Source: Candidatus Synchoanobacter obligatus
GTDB taxonomy: Bacteria > Pseudomonadota > Gammaproteobacteria > Comchoanobacterales > Comchoanobacteraceae
Length of the DNA: 64,000 nt
Assembly: GCF_024259865.1 (NCBI RefSeq)
Contig: NZ_JAKUDN010000002.1
Coordinates: forward strand, 261,591 to 325,590
Direction of reading: 5' to 3'
Under the pieces are notes generated by a model. The model was given only the letters and a program-made list of their open reading frames with translations, ran no database searches and was not told the DNA's origin. The position numbers were made by a program, and so were the translations under genes. Each line of letters opens with the position of its first letter. Position 1 is the first letter of the stretch. This document shows, piece after piece, positions 43,064 through 51,814 of the stretch.

Positions 43064-43858
43064 GTGGATCTGGTTAATTTTGAGCAGGTGGGTCTTACCA
43101 TCAATGGCAGGAAGCTGTTGTCGGATATTGAGTTTTCAATGTCTAAGGGAGAGCATGTTGGGGTTATTGGTCCCAGTGGTGCGGGTAAATCGACGTTTTT
43201 GAACTTACTGTTAGGATTTTTGTCGCCGACTGAAGGTCGGGTGTCTTTGTTTGAAGAGGACTTGTCTCAGGTTGAAGTGGCGAGTTTAGAAGATCTTCGG
43301 ATGAATATGGGGATGTTGTTTCAGACCAATGCTTTGTTTGCGGAGTGGTCTGTTTATGAGAATATTGCGTTTCCGATTCGGTATCATTATGGGTTGTCAG
43401 AAGAGATTATCAGTAATATGGTGGCGATGAAGTTGGATTCTGTTGGGTTAAGAGGGGCGGAGAAGTTGATGCCTTCTGAGTTATCAGGGGGGATGGCGAG
43501 ACGGGTTTCTTTGGCTAGAGCAGTGGCGTTGGATCCGAAGTTTTTGGTATATGATGAGCCGTTTACGGGGCAGGATCCTGTGACTAAGTCTAACTTAAAA
43601 GAATTGATGATGAAGTTGCATCGGCAGTATCATGTGAGTTCGTTGATTGTGTCACATGATATTCAGGATCTTAGTGAGATTGTGGATAGAATGATTGTGA
43701 TTTGGAGTGGTAGGATTGTTGCAGCAGGTACGGTGAGTGAGGTGATGAATAGTTCGGATAAGAAGGTTCAGGACTTTATTCAAGGGAAGCTGGAGATGGA
43801 ACAGGTTCAGGAGAAAGGGGATCTGTTGACAGATTTAATAGGAGGACCACATGTCTAG
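43064..43858 (+). CDS. mlaF: Phospholipid-trafficking ABC ATPase MlaF
   Basis: MlaF is the ATPase of the MlaFEDB complex that moves phospholipids at the inner membrane to maintain outer-membrane asymmetry. It starts at GTG 43064 and has 264 residues. Walker A is GPSGAGKST (36-44), the signature LSGGMARRVSLARA and Walker B FLVYDEPFTGQDP. It is first in the mlaFEDCB operon, which is complete except that ibaG is not found before murA. MlaE follows with an 8-nt overlap. Confidence 0.95.
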   Translation: MDLVNFEQVGLTINGRKLLSDIEFSMSKGEHVGVIGPSGAGKSTFLNLLLGFLSPTEGRVSLFEEDLSQVEVASLEDLRMNMGMLFQTNALFAEWSVYENIAFPIRYHYGLSEEIISNMVAMKLDSVGLRGAEKLMPSELSGGMARRVSLARAVALDPKFLVYDEPFTGQDPVTKSNLKELMMKLHRQYHVSSLIVSHDIQDLSEIVDRMIVIWSGRIVAAGTVSEVMNSSDKKVQDFIQGKLEMEQVQEKGDLLTDLIGGPHV

Positions 43859-44612
43859 TGGGATCTTGGCCACGTGTTCACGTTTGGGGCAATCATTTTG
43901 GTTTGTGTTAAGGACATTAAAGGCTTTTCCACGGCGTCGGGAGCATGTAAAAGCGATTTTACAGCAGATTTATGCCTTGGGTAATCAAAGTATGTTGATT
44001 GTTTTTGTGGCGGGATGTTTTATTGGTATGGTCGTGACCTTGCAGGGTTATATGTCGTTGGAGCATTATGGTGCCTCTTCGGAAGTTGGGGGATTGACGG
44101 CGTATTCTATTTATCGAGAGCTGGGGCCTGTGGTCACTGGATTGTTGTTTGCAGGTAGGGTTGGTTCATTGTTGGCGTCTGAAATAGGGTTGATGCAAAT
44201 CAATCAGCAGTTTGTGTGTTTGGAGATGTTGTCTATTAATGCCAGTCGGTTGGTATTGTTTCCTCGGTTTTTTGCCGTGTTGGTGTCAGTGCCAGCATTA
44301 AACATCTTGTTTTGTTTGAGTGCTGTAATGAGCAGTTATTTGATTTGTACATCAGCGTTGGGTGTGTCAGATGGGGTGTTTTGGAACTCGTTAGAATATC
44401 GGTCATTGTTTTTTAGAGATGTCATGCATGGGGTGACAAAAAGTTTTATTTTTGGTGGTGTGATCGCATGGGTTGCATTATATCAGGGGATGTATACTGA
44501 AAAAACCCGGTTGGGATTGGCTAAGGCTACAACAGCAGCAGTTGTGTCATCATCGTTATATATTTTGGCGATTGATTATATCTTCACTGCGTTATCAAGG
44601 AGTTTTTTATGA
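43851..44612 (+). CDS. mlaE: Phospholipid-trafficking permease MlaE
   Basis: MlaE is the 253-residue inner-membrane permease of the Mla system. About five membrane helices are visible. The MlaE-family segments GLTAYSIYRELGPVVTGLLF and SEIGLMQINQQ (the coupling helix region, usually SEIGTMKVTEQ) are present. It overlaps mlaF by 8 nt and mlaD by 4 nt. Confidence 0.95.
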   Translation: MSSGILATCSRLGQSFWFVLRTLKAFPRRREHVKAILQQIYALGNQSMLIVFVAGCFIGMVVTLQGYMSLEHYGASSEVGGLTAYSIYRELGPVVTGLLFAGRVGSLLASEIGLMQINQQFVCLEMLSINASRLVLFPRFFAVLVSVPALNILFCLSAVMSSYLICTSALGVSDGVFWNSLEYRSLFFRDVMHGVTKSFIFGGVIAWVALYQGMYTEKTRLGLAKATTAAVVSSSLYILAIDYIFTALSRSFL

Positions 44613-45079
44613 GAGAAAATAGGATTGTAAATGCCGGTGTTGGGGCTTTTTTGTTGTTGGCAGCTGTGAGTACTTTGTTTTTAGCATTCTATGCTTCAAC
44701 GCCTGATTGGAAAGAGTATCAAGGCTATACGCTTTATGCGAACTTTAGTGAAGCTGCAGGTTTAAGGGCTAGGGCTCCAGTGAGAATTGCTGGGGTACAA
44801 GTGGGCGAGGTGGATTCTGTGACGTTAACGGATATGTATCAAGCTCGGGTAAAAATTAATATTCATTCGTCGGATTTGAAGTTGTCACAAGACAGCTCTG
44901 CGCATATCTTTACTGAGGGTTTATTGGGGGTGCGTTATATATCATTGTTTCCTGGTTATGATGAGGCTTTGTTAGAGAATAAGTCTGAAATTGAGAATAC
45001 CAGTTCAGGATTTGTGTTAGAAAACCTGATAGGACAGTTTGTGGTAAGTGCAGGTTTGGCAGGTGATGAGGGTGAATAA
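44609..45079 (+). CDS. mlaD: MCE-domain substrate-binding protein MlaD
   Basis: The 156-residue protein has one N-terminal membrane helix (about residues 8-30) and a single MCE domain. Conserved MCE features are LYANFSEAAGLRARAPVRIA and GVQVGEVDSVTL, and a later SAHIFTEGLLGVRYISLFPG. MlaD forms a hexameric periplasmic ring that holds lipids. It overlaps mlaC by 14 nt. Confidence 0.95.
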   Translation: MRENRIVNAGVGAFLLLAAVSTLFLAFYASTPDWKEYQGYTLYANFSEAAGLRARAPVRIAGVQVGEVDSVTLTDMYQARVKINIHSSDLKLSQDSSAHIFTEGLLGVRYISLFPGYDEALLENKSEIENTSSGFVLENLIGQFVVSAGLAGDEGE

Positions 45080-45683
45080 GAAGCTCTTAATATTGGGGGC
45101 ATTGTGTCTTCATGGGAGTGTCTTTGCTGATGGGTTGGCTTGTGCCAATCCGGTTACTTCAATCGAAGAAACAGTGATGGGTATGACCAATGAGCTTAGG
45201 CAGGTGTGTCGGGCTGGTGCCAGTCAAGAAGAGGTTGTGGGTGTTGTGGAGACGTTGTTTATTCCTCAGGTGGATGTGGAGCTGATTACCAAACAAGTGT
45301 TAGGGCGGCAGTTTTGGCATGAGTCAACCAGTGAGGACAGAGATCAGTTGCACCAGTTGTTAAAACGTTTGTTGGCACGTCAGTATGCATCAGCATTTGA
45401 TTGTGGGTATGTAGAGAATCAAATGACGTTTCATCCGTTGAGAGGGGATGTGAAGCGTTATACCAAGGTAGAAGCCAGTGTGCCGATTGCAGATAAGAAA
45501 TCCGTGTTGTTAAGGTACGCCATGCGTTGTGATGATACGGAATGGAAAGTGTATGATATTGTGGTTGATGGTTTGAGTATTGCACAAACGTATCGGTCGC
45601 AGTTTAATAGAATATTGCATAAAGGTGGTGTTTCGTCATTGATTGCCTATTTGGACAAGCAGTTGAATAAGGATGATGCATGA
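45066..45683 (+). CDS. mlaC: Periplasmic phospholipid-binding protein MlaC
   Basis: MlaC shuttles phospholipids between MlaD and the outer-membrane MlaA complex. I start it at ATG 45066 (MRVNKKLLILGALCLHGSVFA), a signal peptide of 21 residues; an upstream start at 45048 is less likely. About 205 residues. Family features include LVKRLLARQYASAF-type sequence (LLKRLLARQYASAFDCGYVE) and WKVYDIVVDGLSIAQTYRSQ. The N-terminus overlaps mlaD, and the end overlaps mlaB by 4 nt. Confidence 0.92.
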   Translation: MRVNKKLLILGALCLHGSVFADGLACANPVTSIEETVMGMTNELRQVCRAGASQEEVVGVVETLFIPQVDVELITKQVLGRQFWHESTSEDRDQLHQLLKRLLARQYASAFDCGYVENQMTFHPLRGDVKRYTKVEASVPIADKKSVLLRYAMRCDDTEWKVYDIVVDGLSIAQTYRSQFNRILHKGGVSSLIAYLDKQLNKDDA

Positions 45684-45934
45684 AATATTCGGTGAGTGTA
45701 GAGGCGTTAAATTTAAAAACGGTCAAGGCTGTTCATGAAGAGGTCATGTTGAACTTGGCGTTGGCAAAAGACATTCATATTGATTTATCTAGGGTTGATG
45801 CGATTGATACTGCGGGTATTGCCAGTATGTTGTGTTGGATCAAGTATGCAAGAGAAAAAAATATTGTGTGTGATTTTGAGTTAAGTGATGCCATTCAGTC
45901 GGTATTAAGCAGCTACCAGTTTTCGCTACCTTAG
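45680..45934 (+). CDS. mlaB: STAS-domain protein MlaB
   Basis: This 84-residue cytoplasmic STAS-domain protein completes the MlaFEDB complex. The core reads IHIDLSRVDAIDTAGIASML, the typical STAS strand-loop-helix with Asp-Thr-Ala-Gly, where the Thr is often Ser. Residues after 65 form the last helix and strand. It is followed by murA 12 bp later. In E. coli ibaG (a BolA-family gene) lies between mlaB and murA; here it is missing. Confidence 0.9.
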   Translation: MKYSVSVEALNLKTVKAVHEEVMLNLALAKDIHIDLSRVDAIDTAGIASMLCWIKYAREKNIVCDFELSDAIQSVLSSYQFSLP

Positions 45935-45946
45935 TGGAGAATAGAT

Positions 45947-47182
45947 ATGGATCATAAAGAGTTAAAGCCTGTTGGTCGTGTATCTGGTGTTGTTGAGATT
46001 TCTGGGGCAAAGAATTCCGCTTTATTGTTGCTAGCAGCAACGGTTCTTTTGAAAAAGCCTGTTTTGTTCTATCGTATGCCTGATATATCAGATGTCAGAA
46101 ATATGTGTGATTTATTGGCATTGTTGAACGTTAAGGTTCGTTGGTTGGCGCGTGATTCATTGTATGTAGACCCTACCCATGTCCGTTATCAAGAGTTGTG
46201 TACAGAATCTTGTGGTGAAATTAGAACCTCGGTTTTGTTTTTAGGGGTTTTGTTGGGTAAGTATCGACAGGCATGTTTAAAAACCCCAGGGGGATGTCAT
46301 TTAGGGCCAAGACCGATTGATTTCCATGTTGGGGCTATGAGAGACTTTGGTGCTCAGGTTGTCCTGGAAGGAACGATATTGAGAGCCTGTCTTGAAGCGG
46401 TTCAGGACACGGATATTATTTTTAAGCGGTCCAGTGTTACAGCAACGGTGAATGCCATGTTATGTGGTGTGTCCTTGCCGACTACGACAAGAATTCATCA
46501 AGCGGCTAAAGAACCTGAGATTGATGACCTGATTCAGTTCTTACAATTGGCAGGTGGGGATGTTCAGAGAGAGGCTGGTGATATTGTGATACGAGGGGGG
46601 CAGGATCTTCAGTTGGAGCAATATAAAGTCATGCCGGATCGTATTGAGGCTGGAACATTTTTAATTGCTGCTACGATATTACAAGGGTCTGTGACAGTGA
46701 CTGAGGTTGTGCCCCAGCATATGACGGCATTGTTGTCTGCGTTGAGGCAGGCAGGGGCAAGTGTTGAGATTGGTGACAAAACCATTACGTTAATGATGAA
46801 TAGAAGGCCGTTGCCTGTTGATATAGAGGCAAAGGAGTATCCTGAGTTCCCCACAGACCTTCAGCCCCAATGGTGTGTTTTAGCCTGTTTGGCGAATGGA
46901 TCAAGCCGTATCACGGATCATATCTTCTCAGAACGTTTTGACCATATGGATGAATTGGCTAAAAAAGGTGCAAAGTTTACCTATAAGGCAAACGGTGTGG
47001 AAATTAATGGTGTGGACTTTTTAGAAGGAAGTGAGGTCTATGCTAAGAACTTGAGAAGTGCTGCGGCACTGGTTCTGAGTGGTCTTGTTGCAAGAGGAAA
47101 ATCAAAAATTATTAAAATTTCGGTACTTAACAGGGGCTACCCGGGCTTCTTTTTGAAAATTAACAACATTTTATCTAATTGA
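45947..47182 (+). CDS. murA: UDP-N-acetylglucosamine 1-carboxyvinyltransferase MurA
   Basis: MurA catalyses the first committed step of peptidoglycan synthesis, transferring enolpyruvate from PEP to UDP-GlcNAc. The 411 residues have K22-N23 (SGAKNSAL) and the active-site cysteine C117 in KTPGGCHLGPRPID, so it is expected to be fosfomycin-sensitive. The C-terminal SGLVARGKSKI and NRGYPGFF regions are recognisable. It is the last gene of the mla-murA block. Confidence 0.96.
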   Translation: MDHKELKPVGRVSGVVEISGAKNSALLLLAATVLLKKPVLFYRMPDISDVRNMCDLLALLNVKVRWLARDSLYVDPTHVRYQELCTESCGEIRTSVLFLGVLLGKYRQACLKTPGGCHLGPRPIDFHVGAMRDFGAQVVLEGTILRACLEAVQDTDIIFKRSSVTATVNAMLCGVSLPTTTRIHQAAKEPEIDDLIQFLQLAGGDVQREAGDIVIRGGQDLQLEQYKVMPDRIEAGTFLIAATILQGSVTVTEVVPQHMTALLSALRQAGASVEIGDKTITLMMNRRPLPVDIEAKEYPEFPTDLQPQWCVLACLANGSSRITDHIFSERFDHMDELAKKGAKFTYKANGVEINGVDFLEGSEVYAKNLRSAAALVLSGLVARGKSKIIKISVLNRGYPGFFLKINNILSN

Positions 47183-47228
47183 AAAACAACAAGTTTTTTA
47201 ACTAATTTCATTAATGTTTAATAAAGTG

Positions 47229-47256
47229 TTGCTTTTGTTATCTTTTTTGATATAAT
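47229..47256 (+). promoter_or_regulatory. Probable promoter for the divergent sigma-factor gene
   Basis: TTGCTT (47229-47234), 16 bp, TATAAT (47251-47256). The -10 is perfect and the -35 matches 3 of 6. The sequence around the -10 (TTTTTTGATATAAT) is the same as in the rpoH promoter. Confidence 0.65.
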
Positions 47257-47307
47257 TATTTTGTATAGCCAAGGATGGTGATACGCAACAAACATGGAGG
47301 GCCAAGG

Positions 47308-48297
47308 ATGGCGCACAATATGAACCCTGGTAGTCAGGAAAGTTTAGGTTATATGTTTGATCAAGCAGAAGATCGTAATCATGATCATGCGCTTGATATT
47401 GCATTGGTGACTGAGTTTCAGAAGCATCTTGGAGACAGTACTCAGGATCGGCAAGCGCGTGAGATGGTTTTTCAGCGTATGCTGCCACTTCATGCAGCAA
47501 GAATCCATGCACATGTTAAGCGCCATTCAGGCAAGCATCTTAGTGAAAAAGATATTGAGGAAATGAGACAAGAAGCGTCAATTGCCTTAATGCATGCAAT
47601 GGGTAAGTATGATGCTGAGCATGAGAAAGGTGCAAAGTTTACCACTTATGCGTGGCCTTGGATTAAGCAGGCAGTGGATCGCTATATCCGTAAAAGTGTT
47701 GGCAGTGTTAAGTTACCAGACAGACGTTATTACGATGTCGCAAAGGCATTGCATATGATGAATAATGGTTATACGTTTGAGGAAACAGCTGAAGCGCTGG
47801 GAGTAAAAGAATCTCTTCTGATTAGTATGTTAGAGTCTCGAAGAGACAAGTTGTCTTTAGATGGTCAGTTGGTTGATGACAGTGAGATGAGTTTGGGAGA
47901 GGTGGTCTCAAGTGAACACGATTTATCACCTGAGGCAAATGCTATCTCTGAGGAAGAAAAGATCTTTTTGAGGGAGTTGGCGGATCAACTGGATGATGGT
48001 CAAGAAAAAATTATTCAATTGCGTTATGATCAAGACCGTACGTATGATGATATTGCAAAGATTGTAGCCGCATCAAGAGGTCAGGTTGTGAATAAAGAGG
48101 GGGTTCGTCAAGAAGAGCTGAAAGCTTTAGAAAAGCTACGTTACTTGTACCGTCGTAAAGAGGCGGATCGTCGTGGGAAAGTGCATGATAATGTGTCTTC
48201 CGTATCGATGTTTACAAACCAGAAGCCTGTTGAAAAGTCTCCTGAGTCAGGTAACCAGCAGGATCCTTTTGAGTCTGGGCCTGGCATTCAAGTATAG
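47308..48297 (+). CDS. Divergent sigma-70-family factor
   Basis: The protein is about 329 residues from ATG 47308 (GGAGG 7 nt upstream); a start at 47275 gives 340. Region 2 is MLPLHAARIHAHVKRHSGKH, then IEEMRQEASIALMHAM and GAKFTTYAWPWIKQAVDRYI. Region 3 includes YTFEETAEALGV. Region 4 has LDDGQEKIIQLRYDQDRTYD with the HTH IAKIVAASRGQVVNKEGVRQ. That is six residues longer than a normal region 4.2 (compare RpoH at 6 kb). It lacks region 1.1 and has a polar tail. It is probably an alternative sigma factor; a group cannot be assigned safely. Confidence 0.85.
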   Translation: MAHNMNPGSQESLGYMFDQAEDRNHDHALDIALVTEFQKHLGDSTQDRQAREMVFQRMLPLHAARIHAHVKRHSGKHLSEKDIEEMRQEASIALMHAMGKYDAEHEKGAKFTTYAWPWIKQAVDRYIRKSVGSVKLPDRRYYDVAKALHMMNNGYTFEETAEALGVKESLLISMLESRRDKLSLDGQLVDDSEMSLGEVVSSEHDLSPEANAISEEEKIFLRELADQLDDGQEKIIQLRYDQDRTYDDIAKIVAASRGQVVNKEGVRQEELKALEKLRYLYRRKEADRRGKVHDNVSSVSMFTNQKPVEKSPESGNQQDPFESGPGIQV

Positions 48298-48334
48298 GTA
48301 TCAAAGGGTGGTGCTGATAAAATAGTACTGCCCT

Positions 48335-48363
48335 CTTGAGAAATGGTTTTTTGGGCCTATCAT
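48335..48363 (+). promoter_or_regulatory. Possible heat-shock or sigma-70 promoter of htpG
   Basis: CTTGAGA (48335-48341), 13 bp, GCCTATCAT (48355-48363) resembles the sigma-32 pattern CTTGAAA-N13-CCCCATNT. The same stretch can be read as sigma-70: TTGAGA, 16 bp, TATCAT (48358-48363). It lies 30 bp before the htpG start. Confidence 0.45.
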
Positions 48364-48392
48364 TAAATTATCAATAGATGTTAGGAGATGGT

Positions 48393-50246
48393 ATGGCGAC
48401 AAAAACAGCAACGTTTAAAGCTGAAATAAAAGAGTTGATGAACTTAATTGCTCATTCAATGTACAGTGATCAAGACGTTTTTCTACGAGAGTTAATTTCT
48501 AATGGTGCAGATGCCTTAGAAAAAATGCGGTTAAAGGCTTTAGATGATGCGTCACTTTATGGTGATGAGCAAGATTTATCCATTTATGTCGATATGAATA
48601 AAGAAGCGAGAACCATTACCATTCGTGATACAGGTATTGGGATGAGCCAAGCTGAAGTCGTAGAGCATTTGGGAACGGTGGCAAAGTCAGGCACCAAGGC
48701 GTTACTAAACGAGTTAAAGAGCGCGAATAATGAAGAGCAGTCCTCATTAATTGGTCAGTTTGGTGTTGGTTTTTATTCTGCGTTTGTGGTTGCAGATCGG
48801 GTCACGGTTAAAACCAAAAAAGCTGGTGAAGACACGGCGACGCAATGGGAATCTGATGGGGTTGAAAAGTACCAAACGGAAACGATTGAGAAAACATCTC
48901 GTGGAACGGAAGTGATCTTACATCTTCGAGAGGAAGAGTCTGTTAATAAATTTTTAGAAGACTGGCAGGTTCGGCAGATTATTACCAACTGGTCAAATCA
49001 CTTGGCAGCGCCTGTGATGATGGCCAAAACGGGTGATGATGAAGAGGGCTATGAGCAGGTTAATGATGCGCAAGCATTATGGACGATGAGGCCGAAAGAT
49101 ATCAGTGACGAAGATTATCAAAAGTTTTATCAAATGATCTCACATGATTTTAATGATGCATTGGTATATGATCATAAACATATGCAAAGTGTGAATACGG
49201 AATTTACGTCATTGTTGTTTGTTCCGAAGAAAGCACCGATGGACATGTACTTTAGAGATTATAGTAAAAAAGGTTTGAAGTTGTATGTTCAGCGTGTGTT
49301 TATCATGGATGAAGCTGATCAATTTTTGCCATCATACCTACGGTTTGTGAAGGGTGTGATTGATTGTGAAGATTTGCCGTTGAATGTGTCTCGAGAGATT
49401 TTACAGACCAATCCTAAGACGAAGGCCATTAAAGCGAGTATCACAAAAAATATCTTGAAGATGCTTGCCAAGCTGGCAGATAAACAGCCTGAAGATTATC
49501 GGTCCTTTTGGTCAGAGTTTGGTCCTGTAATGAAAGAGGGAGCTGCTCAAGATTTGGCAAATAAAGATGTATTGATGCCATTGTTGCGTTTTATTGATCA
49601 AAATGACGCACAGTTGTCATTGAGTGATTATGTGGCACAGATGAAGAGTGGGCAAGAGAAGATTTACTATCTGGTTTCAGACAATCCTCAGGCAGCAAAG
49701 CATTCTCCGCATATTGAACGTTATGCGTCAAAAGGCTATCAGGTATTGATTTTAACGGATCGAGTGGATCCGTTCTTGATGAACACCATGAAAGAGTTTG
49801 AGGGTAAACCATTCCATAATGTGGCAGAGAAAGATGAGGCCATGACGGATGAAACCTTGGAGAAGGAAACTGAAAAAGCGCAAGAGGAGCACAAGTCTGA
49901 TATTGAGCGAGTGAAAAGTGTTTTAGATACTCAAGTTTCTGAAGTACGGTTTACGTCTCGATTGGTCAATGCGCCATCGTCTATTGTTGCTGGAAAAGAT
50001 GCATTAACGCCTCATATGCATCGGTTGATGAAGGAAGCAGGTCAGCCTGTGCCAAGCTTCCAGCCGATTCTTGAGTTGAATCCACAGCATGCGTTGGTTA
50101 AGCGTTTGTTGGCGGAAACGGCAGATGTGAAGTTTGAGATGATTGCTCAAGTGTTGTTTGATCAAGCAATGATGTCGGATGGTGGACAGGTGTCTGATCC
50201 GAATGTCTTTATTCAGTCAATGAATGAATTGATGGCATCCCAATAA
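48393..50246 (+). CDS. htpG: Chaperone HtpG (Hsp90)
   Basis: This bacterial Hsp90 has 617 residues from ATG 48393, which follows TTAGGAG with proper spacing; an ATG at 48378 is rejected. The GHKL ATPase domain shows FLRELISNGADALEKMR, IRDTGIGMSQAEV and GQFGVGFYSAFVVADRV. The middle domain has VKGVIDCEDLPLNVSREILQ. A terminator follows the stop. The upstream sequence may be a heat-shock promoter. Confidence 0.97.
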   Translation: MATKTATFKAEIKELMNLIAHSMYSDQDVFLRELISNGADALEKMRLKALDDASLYGDEQDLSIYVDMNKEARTITIRDTGIGMSQAEVVEHLGTVAKSGTKALLNELKSANNEEQSSLIGQFGVGFYSAFVVADRVTVKTKKAGEDTATQWESDGVEKYQTETIEKTSRGTEVILHLREEESVNKFLEDWQVRQIITNWSNHLAAPVMMAKTGDDEEGYEQVNDAQALWTMRPKDISDEDYQKFYQMISHDFNDALVYDHKHMQSVNTEFTSLLFVPKKAPMDMYFRDYSKKGLKLYVQRVFIMDEADQFLPSYLRFVKGVIDCEDLPLNVSREILQTNPKTKAIKASITKNILKMLAKLADKQPEDYRSFWSEFGPVMKEGAAQDLANKDVLMPLLRFIDQNDAQLSLSDYVAQMKSGQEKIYYLVSDNPQAAKHSPHIERYASKGYQVLILTDRVDPFLMNTMKEFEGKPFHNVAEKDEAMTDETLEKETEKAQEEHKSDIERVKSVLDTQVSEVRFTSRLVNAPSSIVAGKDALTPHMHRLMKEAGQPVPSFQPILELNPQHALVKRLLAETADVKFEMIAQVLFDQAMMSDGGQVSDPNVFIQSMNELMASQ

Positions 50247-50258
50247 GGGCGAGATAAG

Positions 50259-50281
50259 AAAGGGGCTTCGGCCCCTTTTTT
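50259..50281 (+). terminator. Rho-independent terminator after htpG
   Basis: An 8-bp stem AAAGGGGC/GCCCCTTT closed by the stable TTCG tetraloop and followed by six T. It lies 12 bp after the htpG stop. Confidence 0.95.
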
Positions 50282-50350
50282 ATTTAGGGTTTGTCTTTAT
50301 TTTCTAGCTTGTTATGATAAAAGGGCTAAAAAAGTAAGGATGAAGAATAT

Positions 50351-51523
50351 ATGTTAATTGACATGCTGCCAGAGGATTTGTTGTATCATGCGGTTCATTT
50401 TCTACAAAGTCAGCTTGATGAGAGGTCCTATTTTCAGTTGTTGTCGAGACTGAGTTGTGTGTGTCAGCGGCTGACGGTATTGTTGCGAGACAACCGGTAC
50501 TGGCAAGGCTTTTTTCGGCCAATCGTATGTGAGGTTAAGCGAGTTAAAGTGCCCCCCAGTGATATGTGGGCTCAGTTGCTCTCCTTGCCTGCTAACCCAT
50601 CATTGAAATCAATTGTTCAACATTTAGGGGCGCTGGATCACCAAATTTCACATATTGGCTGGTCTATTGTCAAGGTTACAGATGGTGTGATCCAGATTAA
50701 CTGTCGTATGGCAAGACAGCCATTAATGCACATTACTTGTCATCATAATGTGAACCATCTCTTGGCGAGTTTCTTATGTGCGCAAATGGGTGGGCGGTTT
50801 TATCGTCATCTATCAGAAAGGTTGAAAAAAATGTGGTTGGTGTGTCGCTCGGCATCGGCCCGTTATTATGCAAGAGATCCCTCATTGTTAAAGTATATTC
50901 CGATGGATGTAAGTTTGACGGTTTCACAATGGCTTGCGCTGATTGGGAAGGATCCCAAGTCAATTAAGGCGATATCAAAGCGGAAGGACTTAATCACTAA
51001 CAGACAGTTTGTGATAACACTCTTTTCTCGGAACCGATGTGTGACAGCGCCGGTTTCCTGGGGAAGGTACTATAAAGATGATGTAGCGGTGCTTTACTGT
51101 GGTTTGTTGAATCACTGGTTAACGTTACGAGCGATTGGAAAAAAACTTTTTGGGCATACTCAGCTGTATGCGACCTGTTTGGCCAGCTCCTGTCACCATA
51201 TAGAACAACTGTCGTCAAGGGTGCCGAATGCGGAGCATATTTTTAGTTTTGGGATGTTTTGTTGCTGGCAGAAAAAAGGTTTTCATGCAGTATGCTTTAA
51301 AGCAGGACTTCGGCAGCTGCAGCCAATTGCATTGCATCGGAAGGTGACAGCAATACAAGATATTTTGTGCGTATTTCCCCAAGTCTATCCTTCAATGAGT
51401 CAAATTATTGATATGGATACTGACTTGTCAAACAAGTGGGGGGAGGCGTTTGATCTTGCTTATAGTGGCTTGTTGAGTATAAACTCACAAAGTGTCTGTT
51501 TAAATGCCTCAACACCACTATGA
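50351..51523 (+). CDS. F-box-like protein, candidate Dot/Icm effector
   Basis: The 390-residue protein has an F-box-like N-terminus: L6-P-E-D-L-L (LPxxLLxxxxxFL), LSRLSCVCQRLTVLLRD and YWQGFF (residues 6-55). Eukaryotic F-boxes (LPxELLxxIxxxLxxxDLxxxxxVCRxWRxL...W) bind Skp1 in SCF ubiquitin ligases. The rest is Cys-, His- and Arg-rich with no repeats (no LRR, WD or Kelch) that I can see. Bacteria use F-box effectors to hijack host ubiquitination; Legionella has several. A start at 50363 is also possible. Assignment rests on the motif only. Confidence 0.65.
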   Translation: MLIDMLPEDLLYHAVHFLQSQLDERSYFQLLSRLSCVCQRLTVLLRDNRYWQGFFRPIVCEVKRVKVPPSDMWAQLLSLPANPSLKSIVQHLGALDHQISHIGWSIVKVTDGVIQINCRMARQPLMHITCHHNVNHLLASFLCAQMGGRFYRHLSERLKKMWLVCRSASARYYARDPSLLKYIPMDVSLTVSQWLALIGKDPKSIKAISKRKDLITNRQFVITLFSRNRCVTAPVSWGRYYKDDVAVLYCGLLNHWLTLRAIGKKLFGHTQLYATCLASSCHHIEQLSSRVPNAEHIFSFGMFCCWQKKGFHAVCFKAGLRQLQPIALHRKVTAIQDILCVFPQVYPSMSQIIDMDTDLSNKWGEAFDLAYSGLLSINSQSVCLNASTPL

Positions 51524-51732
51524 GGACTATGCCGGTTTTTTTGATACAGGGTAATGGTGTTGATGATTTTTTTGAGTAGCTGTATGAGTTCTCGATTACT
51601 CATGGCATTGAGGTTTCTTCGCTTGATAGCATCTTGGATGTCTTGAGGGAGCAATGGGTCTTTGGGCGCTATCTGGTTTTTATGAATGCGCTTAAATTGA
51701 TACAGTGCATGATGTATTTCTTGTCGAATCAT
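51460..51732 (-). CDS. Hypothetical small helical protein
   Basis: The 90-residue protein is basic and helical with PQDIQDAIKRRNLNAMSNREL and LIQLLKKIINTITLYQK. It overlaps the 3' end of the F-box gene by 64 bp on the opposite strand, which weakens the case. The ribosome site is poor. No family recognised. It may be real, since the part outside the F-box gene (51524-51732) is otherwise empty. Confidence 0.4.
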   Translation of the reverse strand: MIRQEIHHALYQFKRIHKNQIAPKDPLLPQDIQDAIKRRNLNAMSNRELIQLLKKIINTITLYQKNRHSPHSGVEAFKQTLCEFILNKPL

Positions 51733-51814
51733 AGTTATGTCATTATTAAAATTAATATATTTGTAATTTTACATTAAAATACAGTATCTTGTCAAGGTTT
51801 CTTGGCTGTTTGAG

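Noticed and set aside
47198-47512. A 104-residue minus-strand ORF over the sigma-factor start
   Set aside because: It is antisense to a well-supported gene and has poor start signals.
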